From: Mercurialis annua
Taxonomy: Eukaryota > Streptophyta > Magnoliopsida > Malpighiales > Euphorbiaceae
Length of the DNA stretch: 64,000 bases
Assembly: GCF_937616625.2 (NCBI RefSeq)
Contig: NC_065572.1
Span: forward strand, 71,670,653 to 71,734,652
Direction: 5' to 3'
The notes under the pieces are model-generated. The model saw nothing but the letters and a program-made list of their open reading frames with translations, was not told the origin of the DNA and made no database searches. Below, piece by piece: positions 1 through 10,859 of this stretch. The translations under genes and the position numbers were made by a program. Each line of letters starts with the position of its first letter. Position 1 is the stretch's first letter.

Positions 1-610
1 ATAATCAGAAGCTGTTTTTTTTGCAAAAATCGTTTTTTGTGCAGAAAATCGTTTTTAATACAGATTTTTAGATTTAGAATTGGAAAAATTCAAGAGTAAT
101 TTATGTAGATCTGAAAGTTAAAAGAAATCGTATTAATCACCACGAGTTGAGAAAAATCGCTAAAATCAAATATGAAAAACGGCGGAGCGACGGCGGGATG
201 ATGGCGGAACAACGACGGAGCGATGAATTAACGATGAAGAAGAAGAGAATAAAAATGAAGAAGAAATAAAGATAAAGAAGAAATAAAGATAAAGAAGAAG
301 AAGAAGAAGAAGAAAATGAAGAAAAAAATGGCGGAAAAAAAGAACAGAGAAGAAGAAAGTCAATGGAGAGGAAAGAGAGAAAGAGAAAAAGAGAGAAAAA
401 AGGAAAAAAAATGACAGTTGTCACTTACAAATCCCTAATAATATAGTTAGAGTAAAATAATAATAATGAATAGGTATAATTATAATATAAATAGGTGTTA
501 GAGTAAAAAAGTAAATATATTAAAATAGTGAGGTATTTTTTCTATCTTTTCCTTATTGAGGTAGAAAATCATATTATTTTTAAAAAGAGAGTATTTTTCC
601 TAATTTTCTC
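1..610 (-). mobile_element. MULE-like TIR element, partial (runs off the left edge)
   Basis: Read on the minus strand from 610, this stretch matches the left part of the element at 60201-62260: the same terminus (GAGAAAATTAGG, then AATACTCT), the same ACTCTAA-spaced AT-rich segment, the CT-rich low-complexity block with GCCGCCGTT-like motifs, and the same sequence before the TGATTATCA array. It therefore starts at 610 and continues past base 1. The polypurine block at 240-410 gives long Ser/Phe-rich open frames that are not genes. No transposase is visible. Assignment to Mutator-like elements rests on the other copy's 9-bp flanking repeat. Confidence 0.6.
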
Positions 611-781
611 TAATAATAATGCAAGAGCTTACATGAGGCCTCCTAATGGGTTTTGCTAATAAAGTATACAAATTCCAATTCCAATTCCATTATGTATATT
701 CCATAATTTATCAAAATTCGTAACATTCCAATTTAGAATCAAATTGCAACCCTAATTCACATTACACAACAAGAAGTTGAA

Positions 782-1331
782 TCACTGATTAATATTAAGC
801 TTGAGCAGAGGAGGAAGACGAGGCGACCTTTTCACCGGCTTAACCTCCGTTTTAAACAGAAGAAACGACAGCTTATCCACCGAGAAATACACAAATCCAC
901 CGCTTGAATGAGTCACAAACGATCCAAAACTCTTCCCGACGATACAGTGCCACGCCGGTCCATACACTGCATCAAACTCCTGTCAAATTGAATTGTTAGG
1001 TTACACTACAAATTCACATTTTTGATATCTAACTGATTTTTACCTTCTTCAGACGCATTGCAATGAGCGTAGGAGTCGCTTTGTTATCGAGATTAGCGTC
1101 AAGAATTGCTCTGGTGCACCGGAAAGCACGCTCCTGCATAGCGCCGGGCATTTCAGCTGATCTGAGTCTTATATTTAAATCCATAGCTATTGCGGCTAGC
1201 TTTGCTTGATCATACGGAGGTGCTTTAACCTTGGACGGCGCAGCTAACTTGCGCCCTGGTGGTGGTGGAGGACGCTGCATTTTTGACAGTTTAATTCTCC
1301 TGATTTCAGTCGCTGAAAGCGGTGGCTCCAT
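782..1331 (-). CDS. Dynein light chain (LC8/DLC type 1)-like protein
   Basis: Two exons, complement(782..979, 1044..1331), with a 64-bp GT-AG intron; the spliced product has 161 residues. Residues 1-40 are a basic, Pro-rich leader containing PPPPPGRK. The dynein light-chain domain occupies about residues 42-155. Its diagnostic core [19 protein letters not shown] spans the start of exon 2 (residues 102-120) and is followed by the β-strand segment [19 protein letters not shown]8 proteins are small dimeric hubs that bind short linear motifs. Flowering plants lack cytoplasmic dynein, so a role as a dimerising adaptor is inferred. The family is usually about 90-130 residues in plants; the extra length here is the N-terminal leader. 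The first ATG of the open frame was taken as the start. The family call is firm, the partner unknown. Confidence 0.88.
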
Positions 1332-2707
1332 TTGAAAAATTGAGGTGAAACAAGTCCAAGTGTTTTTCGAAGAGAGAGACGGAAGAAATTTGAGCGAGGG
1401 GATTTGGTGGGTAGCAGATATGTTTGAAGTTTGAAGTTTGACCGAGTGAGGCTATTTGTTTATTTCATTCTGTTTCTTGAAAGAGACAATTGAGAAATAA
1501 CGTTTTTGGTGTTTTCTGTTCTGGAATTTAATATTACAGAAAAAGAGAGATTTTGCATAGCAGAGGCTAAAAGATACGTTCTGGTACGGTAACAGAATTG
1601 CGTACCAAGAGAAAGCCTAGCCTTACAGGTTAGACCTTCAAGTAGGGTCATAAATAAATCAAGCCCAGCCGATTCAAAATGTTTCCGTTCCTTATATGAA
1701 CGCCGTATACATATACGGTTCATTTAGGATAAGTTCGTTTACAACACTATTGAGCAGCCCGGTTTGTTTACATCACTACCTTCAAGTGAATATTTAGAAA
1801 AATTTAACTATTTACTGTTTTTATCAATTATATTTCTTTTTTCATTTTTTAATTATAAATTGATTTCAAATGTTTTATTTTAATTATATTCAAATTACTA
1901 TAACTAAATAAACTAAATGTGGTTTTATTTACAAGACATCTATTGAATGATTACATTTCTTATATTTTAATTTTTATTCAATAAAATATTTTATTTTTAA
2001 TAAATCATCATGCAATTATTATCAAGGGAATAAAATTATTTAATTTATTCAATTTAAAAAATTGAATTATAATTAAAGCAATATTCTTAATCAAATTATA
2101 ATTAAAATACTTAAAAATAGGTTTAAATTTGATAAAAGCATCAATTTTTTTTTTTATTTATGCCATCAAAAAGCAAGGCCATCCCTTAATAAATAATAGA
2201 ACGTGGCTGGGGTAGTAATTTGCAGGGCAGAGTGGTTTGGTTCAGCTTTTTAGCTTTGGAAATGGATTTTACTATAATTTGATCTGTCAATTTATCATTG
2301 GCGGACCTACCTCTCCGCCATAACCTGCCCCTGTCTACTTACAGCATCAGTTGATTCACGAAAGCATGGCAGCTCCTACCAGTAGACCATCTGTGCTAAT
2401 CTGAGCCACTGTAGACACAGAAAGAAAAACAGGTCCCATTGATAGTATACTATAAACTTGGCACCATTAAAAGGAGAAACCTGAAACTGATGTTGCACAC
2501 AAAATGGATTTTTGTGTGCGTAACAAAGCAAGAAATAGAAGCTGTTTGTATTACAATTTTAAGCTCTGATGATTGAAACTTTAAAGGCACAAAATGCATC
2601 ACCACCAGGCAAAGTTGAGAGTTTCTAGTATAAAGATATAAGTCTACAGAAAAATCATCTTGGATATAAAATTTAATTATTAATGAACATCCTGTCTTAC
2701 TGTGGAT
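1332..2707. other. Intergenic: upstream of the DLC gene, downstream of the PLAC8 gene
   Basis: This holds the 5' flank of the dynein light-chain gene and the 3' flank of the PLAC8 gene, both on the minus strand. 1790-2160 is very AT-rich. I see no coding segment or bounded repeat. Confidence 0.5.
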
Positions 2708-5170
2708 TCACAAAGCTTGCATCTCTAAGCTGGGGCCCTTTTCGGAATCTTGATTCTCATTTGTGGAGCTCATCTCTTGAACAGGGGGAGGATTGACAAT
2801 GGTCATAGGCATGACAAAGTTATCGGACAAGCGCCCTTTCATCTCCCGGTGCTCCTGGCACAAAGCACACCAATGCATGGTGCAGTGAACCAGGCATGGA
2901 TCACATGGTGAGTTCTGCATCCCACAAGAGAACAAGTAGTCAGTGAATTGTACACTCCATACTGAGCTATCCTCCAAAGGTTGTTATTTATTTTGGCTCT
3001 CAAGAGGGCACCCAACTTAAGGATCCAATGATATCACCTCAAATCAGTGCAGAAGCAAGCTAAAGCTGAACACTGACAGCTATGCGTTTATGCTATAGCA
3101 AACAAAACTATCACATGCAACATAAGCTATGCCAAAAGGTCCATTACCAGTTTCGTGATTGTTATTGAATTTAGACAAAGCTTAACTACAGAGCCAACAT
3201 GCACTGCGGAGGCAAAAGCAATCAGAATAATTTGTCACATGATGCTAGTACTCACAACACAACCCATCATCAGTTACAGCAGGATGTAAAGTAAAATCTG
3301 TATTATACCATTGTAATCTAAAGAGCCTGAAATATCTCCTTTGAATTCAATTTAGCATAACTGCAATAAATAATTGGAACAAGAATCACCACTTTGCACA
3401 CTCTTCCTCTCCCACTAGCATACTTGGGTTGTGTCTGCAAACTAAGGTTTATGGATGTGTATGCATGGAAAATCATTAAGATGCTCAGCTCTAACATTAA
3501 AAGCTCTCCCTTTCCTCAACCCACTAAACCTCAAACATTTAAGAGCTTCTAAATTACTAAATACTTCTACAATATTTCCAGGTCAACCCACCAAACAGTC
3601 CAAACCTTACACATTTAAGAGCTCCTAAACTACTAAATACTTCTATAAGATATCTAGATCAACCCTCAAACTGTACACGTTTAAGAACTCCTAAATAACT
3701 TAATACTTCTATAATATATCCAGGAAAGCACAGAGCACTCATCACAAATGGCATCAATGATCTAGAAATGGCACACTGCCATCCCACAAACATTTAAAAG
3801 ATGAGGATAGAAGAATGCTATATAATTACCTTGAGGTGATATTTCCTCTGTAATGATTGCCGAACAAGGCCGGTATATATACCACACATCCACCAAGCAA
3901 AAAGTAAACCCTCACATAGTAAAAATGATGACCTTGGGTCAAAACCGTGTATAATTGCTGTTGCTGCCGCAAGTGCCATTCCACCTTCAATACAAACAGC
4001 ATGGCAAATGCAAGGTGTAGTCCAAGGAGTATCATCTCTCAGGCTTTCAATATTTCTCCCGAAGAGCACACAGGGGCAAAATAGTCCCGTCCAACCTGCA
4101 TAGCAATAGAAGAGAAAATTAGAATCTAAAGCAAATTTTAGCGTAGAATGTTGAATATGGAGATGAACTTGTCGAAAGAACAAAGAAGAGAAAATCGCAT
4201 TAAAAGATAATTGTAGGAAATCATCCACTTTATTGAGAAACAGAAGAGTCGAATTTAGCCACTTTCCATAACCTAATTAATTAATGAAATGTTGATTCTA
4301 ATCTTACATCTACATCCCAATCTGCAGCAGATATAAAATTGACAAAACATAACTAATGAAAATCTAAACAGGGAAGATCATGCAATTTAGACTAATATAT
4401 AAACAGACACGAAATTTACCAAAAACTAAACACCTCAAGTTATCGAAGATTAGCATTCACATAAATGTTTCAATTCCTTCAGAAACTCCAATCCAACAAC
4501 TAAACATGCGTAAACAGGAAAAATGTTAGGATGAGTGTTTGGCCTTCAGCGACATCTCACTCGCATTCCAGCTTTGTTGTCTATTACTATCTCAAATCTA
4601 TAAGTAACCTTTATAATACACAAAGATTGATCGGCCATGGACTTAAGGTAACAATGCCAAGCCAAGAGAAACATTTCAAAATTTCCCTTCTCCCATGGTC
4701 TATCAATACTCCAAATTCTCATGTGTGTCACATATAGCAAAACAAAGTAAATACGCCGATTAAGGTATAACTTTGTAGAGAAATAGCTATACAACCACAA
4801 AGTAATTTCAAAAAGAACAAAAAAATCAAAATCTGTGAATATGAACATACAACTTTCAGTATCTTCAGTACAGCCAAAAATTCCAGTAGACCACGGCTCA
4901 TCCGAAGGAGGCTCAAAATTTTCCGGCAAAGCCTGTCCACATTCATTGCACTTCCTCACATTCAACTGCCAAAACACACATCACATAAAAAACATCAAAC
5001 TCAAATGTAACTTCAAATCAAAAACATTTCAGCCATAAGATCGGGAGATTCGGAAAAACCTGAGGAACATCGATGGGCTGATTGAGCTCACCGGGCTTAA
5101 TATCCTCGACGGCAGTTTGTTCTTTAGTCAATTTCACATATCGCGAGTGCGCACTAGCTTCCGCCATCAT
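2708..5170 (-). CDS. CNR6: PLAC8 family protein, cell number regulator 6-like
   Basis: Four exons, complement(2708..2914, 3830..4095, 4851..4965, 5060..5170), all with GT-AG boundaries and consistent phase; 232 residues. Two in-frame ATGs lie side by side (5170 and 5167); the upstream one was used. The N-terminus is a conserved soluble segment with [10 protein letters not shown] and a C-x2-C pair (RKCNECGQ). The PLAC8 domain follows at about residues 65-165, with its cysteine signature CWTGLFCPC (CPC at about 81-83). Two hydrophobic segments (about 103-123 and 131-152) fit the membrane hairpin of the family. A second Cys-rich block, [16 protein letters not shown], begins exon 4, and the tail is acidic. 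PLAC8/FW2.2/CNR proteins are plasma-membrane proteins linked to organ size and heavy-metal transport. The CNR6 name rests on overall resemblance; the function is not shown by the sequence. Confidence 0.9.
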
Positions 5171-5244
5171 GTTCGATCTCTAAAACCCTAAATTAAACTG
5201 AATTTGAAGCAAATTCTTCGGCGAGAAAACTGGCGACGATTCTG

Positions 5245-5440
5245 TGTGAGATTTTACGGTCGTTTTAAAGGAAGATAGGGCTGAAATTCGGCGACGATCT
5301 GGATCCCTGACATTTATAAGCGAAGAAAATTATAAAGTCAACTCCAACTACCCCTGGTCTACTGTTAGCATTTAGCTGCAGTCTTTGTAATTTGCTCACA
5401 CGACAATCCAAGTAGCGATACGCAGCGTTTTAAGGCTTTC
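5245..5440 (+). repeat. CNR6 upstream segment, left copy of a direct repeat
   Basis: The segment just upstream of CNR6 (a TTTTACGGTCGTTTTA-like stretch, then GACGATCTG, TAATTTGCTCA and CGATACGCAGCGTTTTAAGG) recurs in degraded form at about 6535-6690 in the same orientation. The two copies flank about 1.1 kb containing the three-copy repeat and a MITE. Confidence 0.5.
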
Positions 5441-5479
5441 TGTTTTGATTTTTTTGCTACGTGAATATCTAGTAATCTC

Positions 5480-6300
5480 ATTGTTTTTTTCTTCAAAATT
5501 TTACATTATAAATAGAAACTTGATCTTTTGAAAAAAAAAAATATAGCAGATTCAAATTATGTCTTTCAATTATCAACCATCTCAGTCTCCTTTGCCTTTA
5601 TTGTCGCGGTCTTAGAGCATCTCCATTGCATGTTGTATTTTTTATGCTATTTTTAGCATAAAATAAGATAAAATGCTACATATAGCACATATTATTAAAA
5701 TTTGCTCCATTGCAAAATGCTAAACTAAATGCTAAATTTATAGTTTTATAAGTGATTATCATTATTGATGGCAAATCTGTAAATAATTTACATATAATAA
5801 AATTTAGCATATGCTAAACTTTCTAACAAATTTGGCACAAAGTTTAGCATATGCTAAATTTAGCACATGAAATAGAAGTGCAATGGAGATGTGCTTTTTA
5901 TACTAAATGCTAAATTATAGTATTGTGAGGTATTTTAGCACTAGAGTGGAGATGCTCTTATTATCTTCAACTTCCGTCTTATTTTGTAAAGCTAATTTAT
6001 GTGGTTTTGGCGCTACTGGTAATTGCAATTATATTGCAATGTTGGAAGCTATTTCTAATTCGAAAACAAAATCAGAATCGAAATCGGAACCGGAATCAAA
6101 ATCAAAATCAAAACCGAAATCGGAACCCAATTGATTTAGAAGGACAGCCAAAAAATCAGAACCAACAGCCATTGCCCGTATGATCGGAGAGGAATGTTGA
6201 TCAGCCACTACAACCGCAAGTTATCGTATTATTTGGGTAAGTTTTTCAACTAAAGAATCGGGAAGAGAGACGATGATATGCATTGTCTTAATTGTCGTGT
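5480..6300 (+). repeat. Dispersed repeat family, copy C (split by a MITE)
   Basis: The sequence begins near the ATGTCTTTCAATTATCAAC motif (5558) and ends near GTTATCGTATTAT (6222) and the ATGCATTGTC motif (about 6278). It aligns with 9412-9850 and 13104-13590. An AATCGGAA-type triplet block at 6060-6130 gives Arg-Asn or Lys-Ser runs depending on frame. This is the most diverged copy and is interrupted at 5615-5957. The family is not recognised. Confidence 0.65.
5615..5957. mobile_element. PIF/Harbinger-type (Tourist-like) MITE
   Basis: 343 bp bounded by inverted GAGCATCTCCA termini and flanked by the 3-bp direct repeat TTA (5612-5614 and 5958-5960). The interior is AT-rich with many TTTAGCATA/TGCTAAA motifs and no coding frame. 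It lies inside copy C of the dispersed repeat: sequence present in the uninterrupted copies A and B resumes on its right side. Confidence 0.75.
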
Positions 6301-6534
6301 TTTGTTCAACCTCATATTCCGGTTTAGAGGGCTATTGCAGGCGAAGATTTGAATTTTATTTTAGTCGTTTAGTCTTTTTTTGCTTTAATATTTTTCGAGA
6401 GATTTTTTTTAATAAGTTTATTTGATTTTATAATAAGTAATTAATAGTTTTTTTTAAGTTCATAAAAAATCCATGTGATTTTTTTCTAGTTTCTTCATCT
6501 ATTTAAAGTTTAGTAGGGCATTCAAATTCAATTA

Positions 6535-6690
6535 TGTATGTGATATTCTACGGTCCTATTATAGGAATATAGGGGTGAAATTTGGTCACGATCTGTAATT
6601 TGTTCATCAAACGACAACCTAAGTGCCGATACGCAGTATTAATCGAAAAAGAAATAGTGCCGATACGCAGCGTTTTAAGGTTTTTTTTAT
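6535..6690 (+). repeat. CNR6 upstream segment, right copy of a direct repeat
   Basis: A diverged copy of 5245-5440: it again has CACGATCTG, TAATTTGTTCA, ACGACAA and CGATACGCAGCGTTTTAAGG. The last motif is itself partly repeated (6632 and 6659). Confidence 0.45.
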
Positions 6691-6874
6691 TTTTTTGTTT
6701 TTAGTGATTTCTTTATATTTTTTCATTTGAAAAGCATTTTATTTGAAGGAAAAATTAGACTACTGGTGTCTCAATTTTTCTTAATATGCTGTTTTAGTTT
6801 CTGAGCTTTTATTTCTTCTAATTAACCTTCTACTTATTGAATGTGTATCAAATTTTCCGATCACCTGAGTATTA

Positions 6875-7148
6875 CTGCCTCCGGTCCATAATATTTGTCG
6901 CATTTGAGAAGTTTTTTTGGTCCATAATATTTGTCACATTAGAGTTTCAAAAAAGCATTAATTGCTATTTTCCTAAAATTATCCCTAGCAATAAATACTT
7001 TATAAGGTTAAAAAACTAGTCAAACATAAAACAAGTGATATTTAATATGGACAATTTAGTAAAACTATACACAAATTAAGACATATTTATTATTATTTTA
7101 ATTTATGTGAAATGGTCAAATGCGACAAATATTATGGACCGGAGGGAG
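6875..7148. mobile_element. Stowaway-like MITE
   Basis: 274 bp flanked by TA dinucleotides. The termini are inverted: CTGCCTCCGGTCCATAATAT on the left, and on the right, read inversely, CTCCCTCCGGTCCATAATAT. CTCCCTCC-type ends and a TA target duplication are typical of Stowaway (Tc1/Mariner) MITEs. A second copy of the TIR interior (GGTCCATAATATTTGTCACA) lies about 45 bp in from the left end. Confidence 0.8.
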
Positions 7149-8114
7149 TATCATTTATACTACATATTTATAGGCAGAGCCGTAGAGTGAGAATTGTTCC
7201 AAGTTCCAACCAACCTCAAAGGTCAACTCTTTAAATTGTAAAAATAAAATAATTATCAATAGTATTAATTATAATAAATAATCACAATGTCGTTACTATA
7301 ACATTTATACATAAATCAAAGTAATATTTGATGAATTTAATAAATAAATTAATGACACTGGTATTTTATAGAAAATCAAAGGGGATAAATGATAATTAGG
7401 CTGAATAATTATGTTGTTTGACTAAAATAAATTAAAATAACAAAAACACATGTTCTATGAGCAAAAAATACAAAAAATAATAATAAACAGTATGTGGTTA
7501 TGTCAAATAAAATTGTATAAAATTTATTACACTGTCACTAGGTATAAACCGTCATTTTTTATTGGTAGTATGGAGCTTATTTTCATCGTTTTAATATATT
7601 AGTGATCAAAAAATGGCCAAGATCATTTGTTCTATATTCTTAGATGATTGAATTAATTATCAAAAATATTATTTTATTTTATACATGAGCTTATTTTATC
7701 TTAAAAAACTAAATCTCTTAATAGTCGTGTTTGTCTTAAGCCGCGTAAGAATTCCAAAACGAGAAAGTGATATAATACTATGAATCTAACTTTTTTTACT
7801 ATGCAAGTGGATTGGAAAATTTTAATATTTGTATGGTCCTTAAATGCTAGTACATTATCATGTATTATACATGTCAGTTAATCGAATTACTTTGGTTAAA
7901 ATAATCATAAATATTTGGTTAGTTCATATAACATTATTTTTTCAAACAAAAAAAACGGTAATTGAATCAATATTATGAATCAATAAACGGTAATTGAATC
8001 AACTAGAGGTGTTAAGTCACAAACTGACATAATGTTAAAGGTGGATTAGATGGTTATATATTATAGTCCGGGCAAAAATATAATCTTAATTCCGCCACTA
8101 AATACTAAATATAG
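7149..8114. other. AT-rich intergenic DNA
   Basis: No gene, bounded repeat or regulatory site can be supported; composition is strongly AT-rich. Confidence 0.4.
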
Positions 8115-8123
8115 TATTATGTT

Positions 8124-8324
8124 GGATTTAGATTTTCTCAAGTTTATTTTGAACTCGAGGGGATCAATGTTCACGATCTACACCGCCTATTTTATAATAA
8201 ACGGTATAAGTTAAAAAAGTACAATTTTAATCAAATTAATTTACATCATTCATTTTACAATAAACGGTGTAAATTGTGAACATGACCCTCTCAATTTCAA
8301 ATGAACTTGAGGGAATCCCAATCC
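8124..8324. mobile_element. Fold-back MITE, about 200 bp
   Basis: Long inverted arms of about 60 bp, each reading inward GGATT, a CTCAAGTT block, ATGTTCAC and TTACACCG or a close variant. The flanks are TATTATGTT (8115-8123) and TATTATATT (8325-8333), a 9-bp direct repeat with one mismatch, which suggests a Mutator-type MITE. No coding capacity. Confidence 0.65.
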
Positions 8325-8338
8325 TATTATATTTTATA

Positions 8339-8707
8339 GGCTTAATCACAAAAAAAACCCTCACCTTTTAGCCCCTTTTCAAATGCACCCTGACGTTGCA
8401 ATTTTGTCAGTTGCACCCTAATTCACACCTTTGGTTTTCAATTCCACCCTCAAGTACTAAATTGATCTCTTTTTCATTTGAAAAAAGTTAAAATAAGTCA
8501 TCCATTTTTAACTTTTTGTGGAAAAGAGTTCAAACGAGTACTTTATAAGGGTTTTTATGAATATTTCCCGAGTGAAAAAAGTCCAATTTGATTTTGAAGG
8601 TGGAATTGAAATCCAAAGGGGCGAATTAGAGTGCAACTGACAAAATTGCAACGTCATGGTGCAATTGAAAAGGGCTAAAAGGCGAGGGTTTTTTGGTGAT
8701 TAAGAAC
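8339..8707. mobile_element. Mutator-type MITE with 9-bp TSD
   Basis: 369 bp. The inverted ends share TTAATCAC, AAAACCCTC and CCTTTTAGCCC in order, and the complementarity continues inward for more than 100 bp. A perfect 9-bp direct repeat, TATTTTATA, flanks it (8330-8338 and 8708-8716). The interior motif ACTAAATTGATCTCTTTTTC is shared in diverged form with the element at 63343-63724, so the two belong to one family. Confidence 0.8.
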
Positions 8708-8716
8708 TATTTTATA

Positions 8717-9411
8717 AATGATTTTTTTTTAAAAAAAAATAAAGCTCTTAATAATTGTTTTTGTCATAAGCTCCGGATCAATTTGAGAACGAATGAGTAA
8801 AATAATATTATTTTAACTTTTTAAGTGTACAAGTGGATTAGAAACATTTAATATTTACATAAATTCAAATAAATGGACATTTATTATGCTTGTGAATTAA
8901 TCGAATTAATTCTTCTAAAATAATAAACTATAATAAATAAAATTAAATAAATATTTGATTAGTTTATATAATATAGTTTTTTTTTTTTAAAATGTACCAT
9001 AATCAAATCTAATATTTGATTACTCAAAACAAACTGACGTAATTAATCAAATTCATAAAAAAAAATTAATCAAAATTGATCGATTGAATCTATCAATTCG
9101 ATTTAATCGATTTTTTTTTATTTCAGTGAGTACTCCTATGTATACCATTGGACTATATTGACCTCCTACTGACTATAATGAGTAATTTCCATCTATTTTT
9201 TATTTAAATAAAACGTCTTAAAGTAATTTCTTCATCTATTAATCTTCTTTCTAAAACTAACATGTGTATCATGCTATCACTCTATTTATAGCCATTAAAA
9301 TAGCAAAGACAAAATCAGATATATATATATGAGATAAATAATTTGTTACTGCCTATATATCTACTATTAGGTCGTGGGTTCGATTCCTCCTAAAAACGCT
9401 CTTCCCTCTAG
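8717..9411. other. AT-rich intergenic DNA
   Basis: No gene recognised. GTGGGTTCGATTCC at about 9372-9388 resembles a tRNA B-box, but no A-box or cloverleaf is seen in front of it. Confidence 0.4.
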
Positions 9412-9926
9412 TAAAAAACAATGGATTTGTGTTTGACTAAAATTTTAACATCGCTGTTTTATAAAAACAAAACAGGTTCAAATTATGTCTTTCAATTATC
9501 AACAATCTCAGCCTCCATTAAACACTTTGCTCTTATCGCCGCCGCCTTCTCATCTTCAACATTTGTCGCCGCTTTCTCTTCTTCTACATCCACCTTATTT
9601 TCTGAAACTACTTTACGTGGTTTTGGTGCTACTGCTAATTCTATTTGTATTGCAATGTTTCAATCTATTTATAATTCGAAATCGGAATCGGAATCGGAGT
9701 CGAAATCAAAACCCAACTGATATTGAAGGAAAAGAAACTAGGACCAACGATCATAATGTGACCGGAGAGGAATGTTGATCAGCCTCGACAGCCGCAAGTT
9801 ATCGTATTATCGGAGTGAGTTTTTCAGTTCAAGGGAGGGCCATTAAGAGTATGCATTGTCATGTTTGTCTTCTGAATAGTCCTGAGCTATTGAGTGTCTT
9901 ATGAAATTATAAGTGAGTCTGCTGGT

Positions 9927-10625
9927 AAAAACAAGAACTCCAACTATAAAATTTAAAACCCTAAACCTCTCTTTTCTCTCAAAGCAAACCCTAGCCGTCT
10001 AGAGTTTTTTTGTTGTTTCTTCTCCGGCAGCCGTCAATGGTTTGATTTTGCTATTGACGGTAGCCATCCCTTTACATATGTTAATTTAATTTCATAGATA
10101 TAATAAATAGCCAATTCTTTTCCATTTTTTCTTGATAGATTAAGATTTATCAACGAAGCACAATTCAATTATCAAGAAGCGGAGATAAATTGAAAATCAT
10201 CAACAACAAAATGAAATCGTTTATGAGCTATATTAGGTTTATTTATTTTTCATTGTTTTGTTTTTTTTTCTGAATGTTTTATTTTGTCCTTTCTTTGTGA
10301 AAGGTTTGTTGTCCTTCCTCTGTGGAAGGTTTGCTGTCTCTTTTTTTATGAAGGAGTTATCAAGTGGTGGTTGAACCGGATGATGTGAGTTTGCAGATGA
10401 TGGGTGATGGATGAAGTTTGATCGAAGATTGATTGAAGATTGCACTTAATTAGCGAAACAGTTAATAATTAATTTTTGTTTTCGTAAGTAAGATCTGCGA
10501 ATCAGACAGCATGTTGTCTGTTCCATGTCAGGTCATCGGGTTTCGTTTTCGAATTATCCCGAATTTCTTACAAATGTAACTGTTTCATATTCGATTTAAT
10601 GAAATTTGATGAATTCAAAAAAAAA
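9927..10625 (+). mobile_element. Poly-A retroposon, probably LINE-derived
   Basis: A 699-bp insertion ending in a poly-A run (10618-10625), flanked by the 16-bp direct repeat AAGTGAGTCTGCTGGT (9911-9926 and 10626-10641). The paralogous position at 13642-13657 is uninterrupted with one base changed. The 5' end (AAACCCTAAACC, CTCTCTTTTCTCTC, AAACCCTAGCCG) looks like a transcript leader, and the 3' end (TTTAATGAAATTTGATG before poly-A) resembles plant L1 tails. No long reading frame is present. It could instead be a retrocopy of a non-coding transcript. Confidence 0.85.
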
Positions 10626-10859
10626 AAGTGAGTCTGCTGGTTAGTGTCTTCTGAAATTATAAGAGCAACTTTTTGGATTCCATGTAATTCTTTTTTTTTA
10701 TCAAAACTAGCGTAGTTTCAATAAATTAATTTTTTATATACTCGAGTTAGTTTGTAAATTTTTTTATTGAACGTCTATATGAGTGAGTATGTTAGCGAAC
10801 TCTTTAATTTTCTCTTATAAAAATAATTTCACGACCTGATTGAGTTTATATACTAGTAT

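Noticed and set aside
137..424. Long minus-strand open frames rich in Ser, Phe and Leu
   Set aside because: They arise from a polypurine/polypyrimidine block in a TIR element; the mirror copy at 60396-60665 shows the same low-complexity translation in another frame.
9372..9388. tRNA-like B-box, GTGGGTTCGATTCC
   Set aside because: No acceptor stem, D-arm or A-box at the right distance, so neither a tRNA nor a SINE can be supported.
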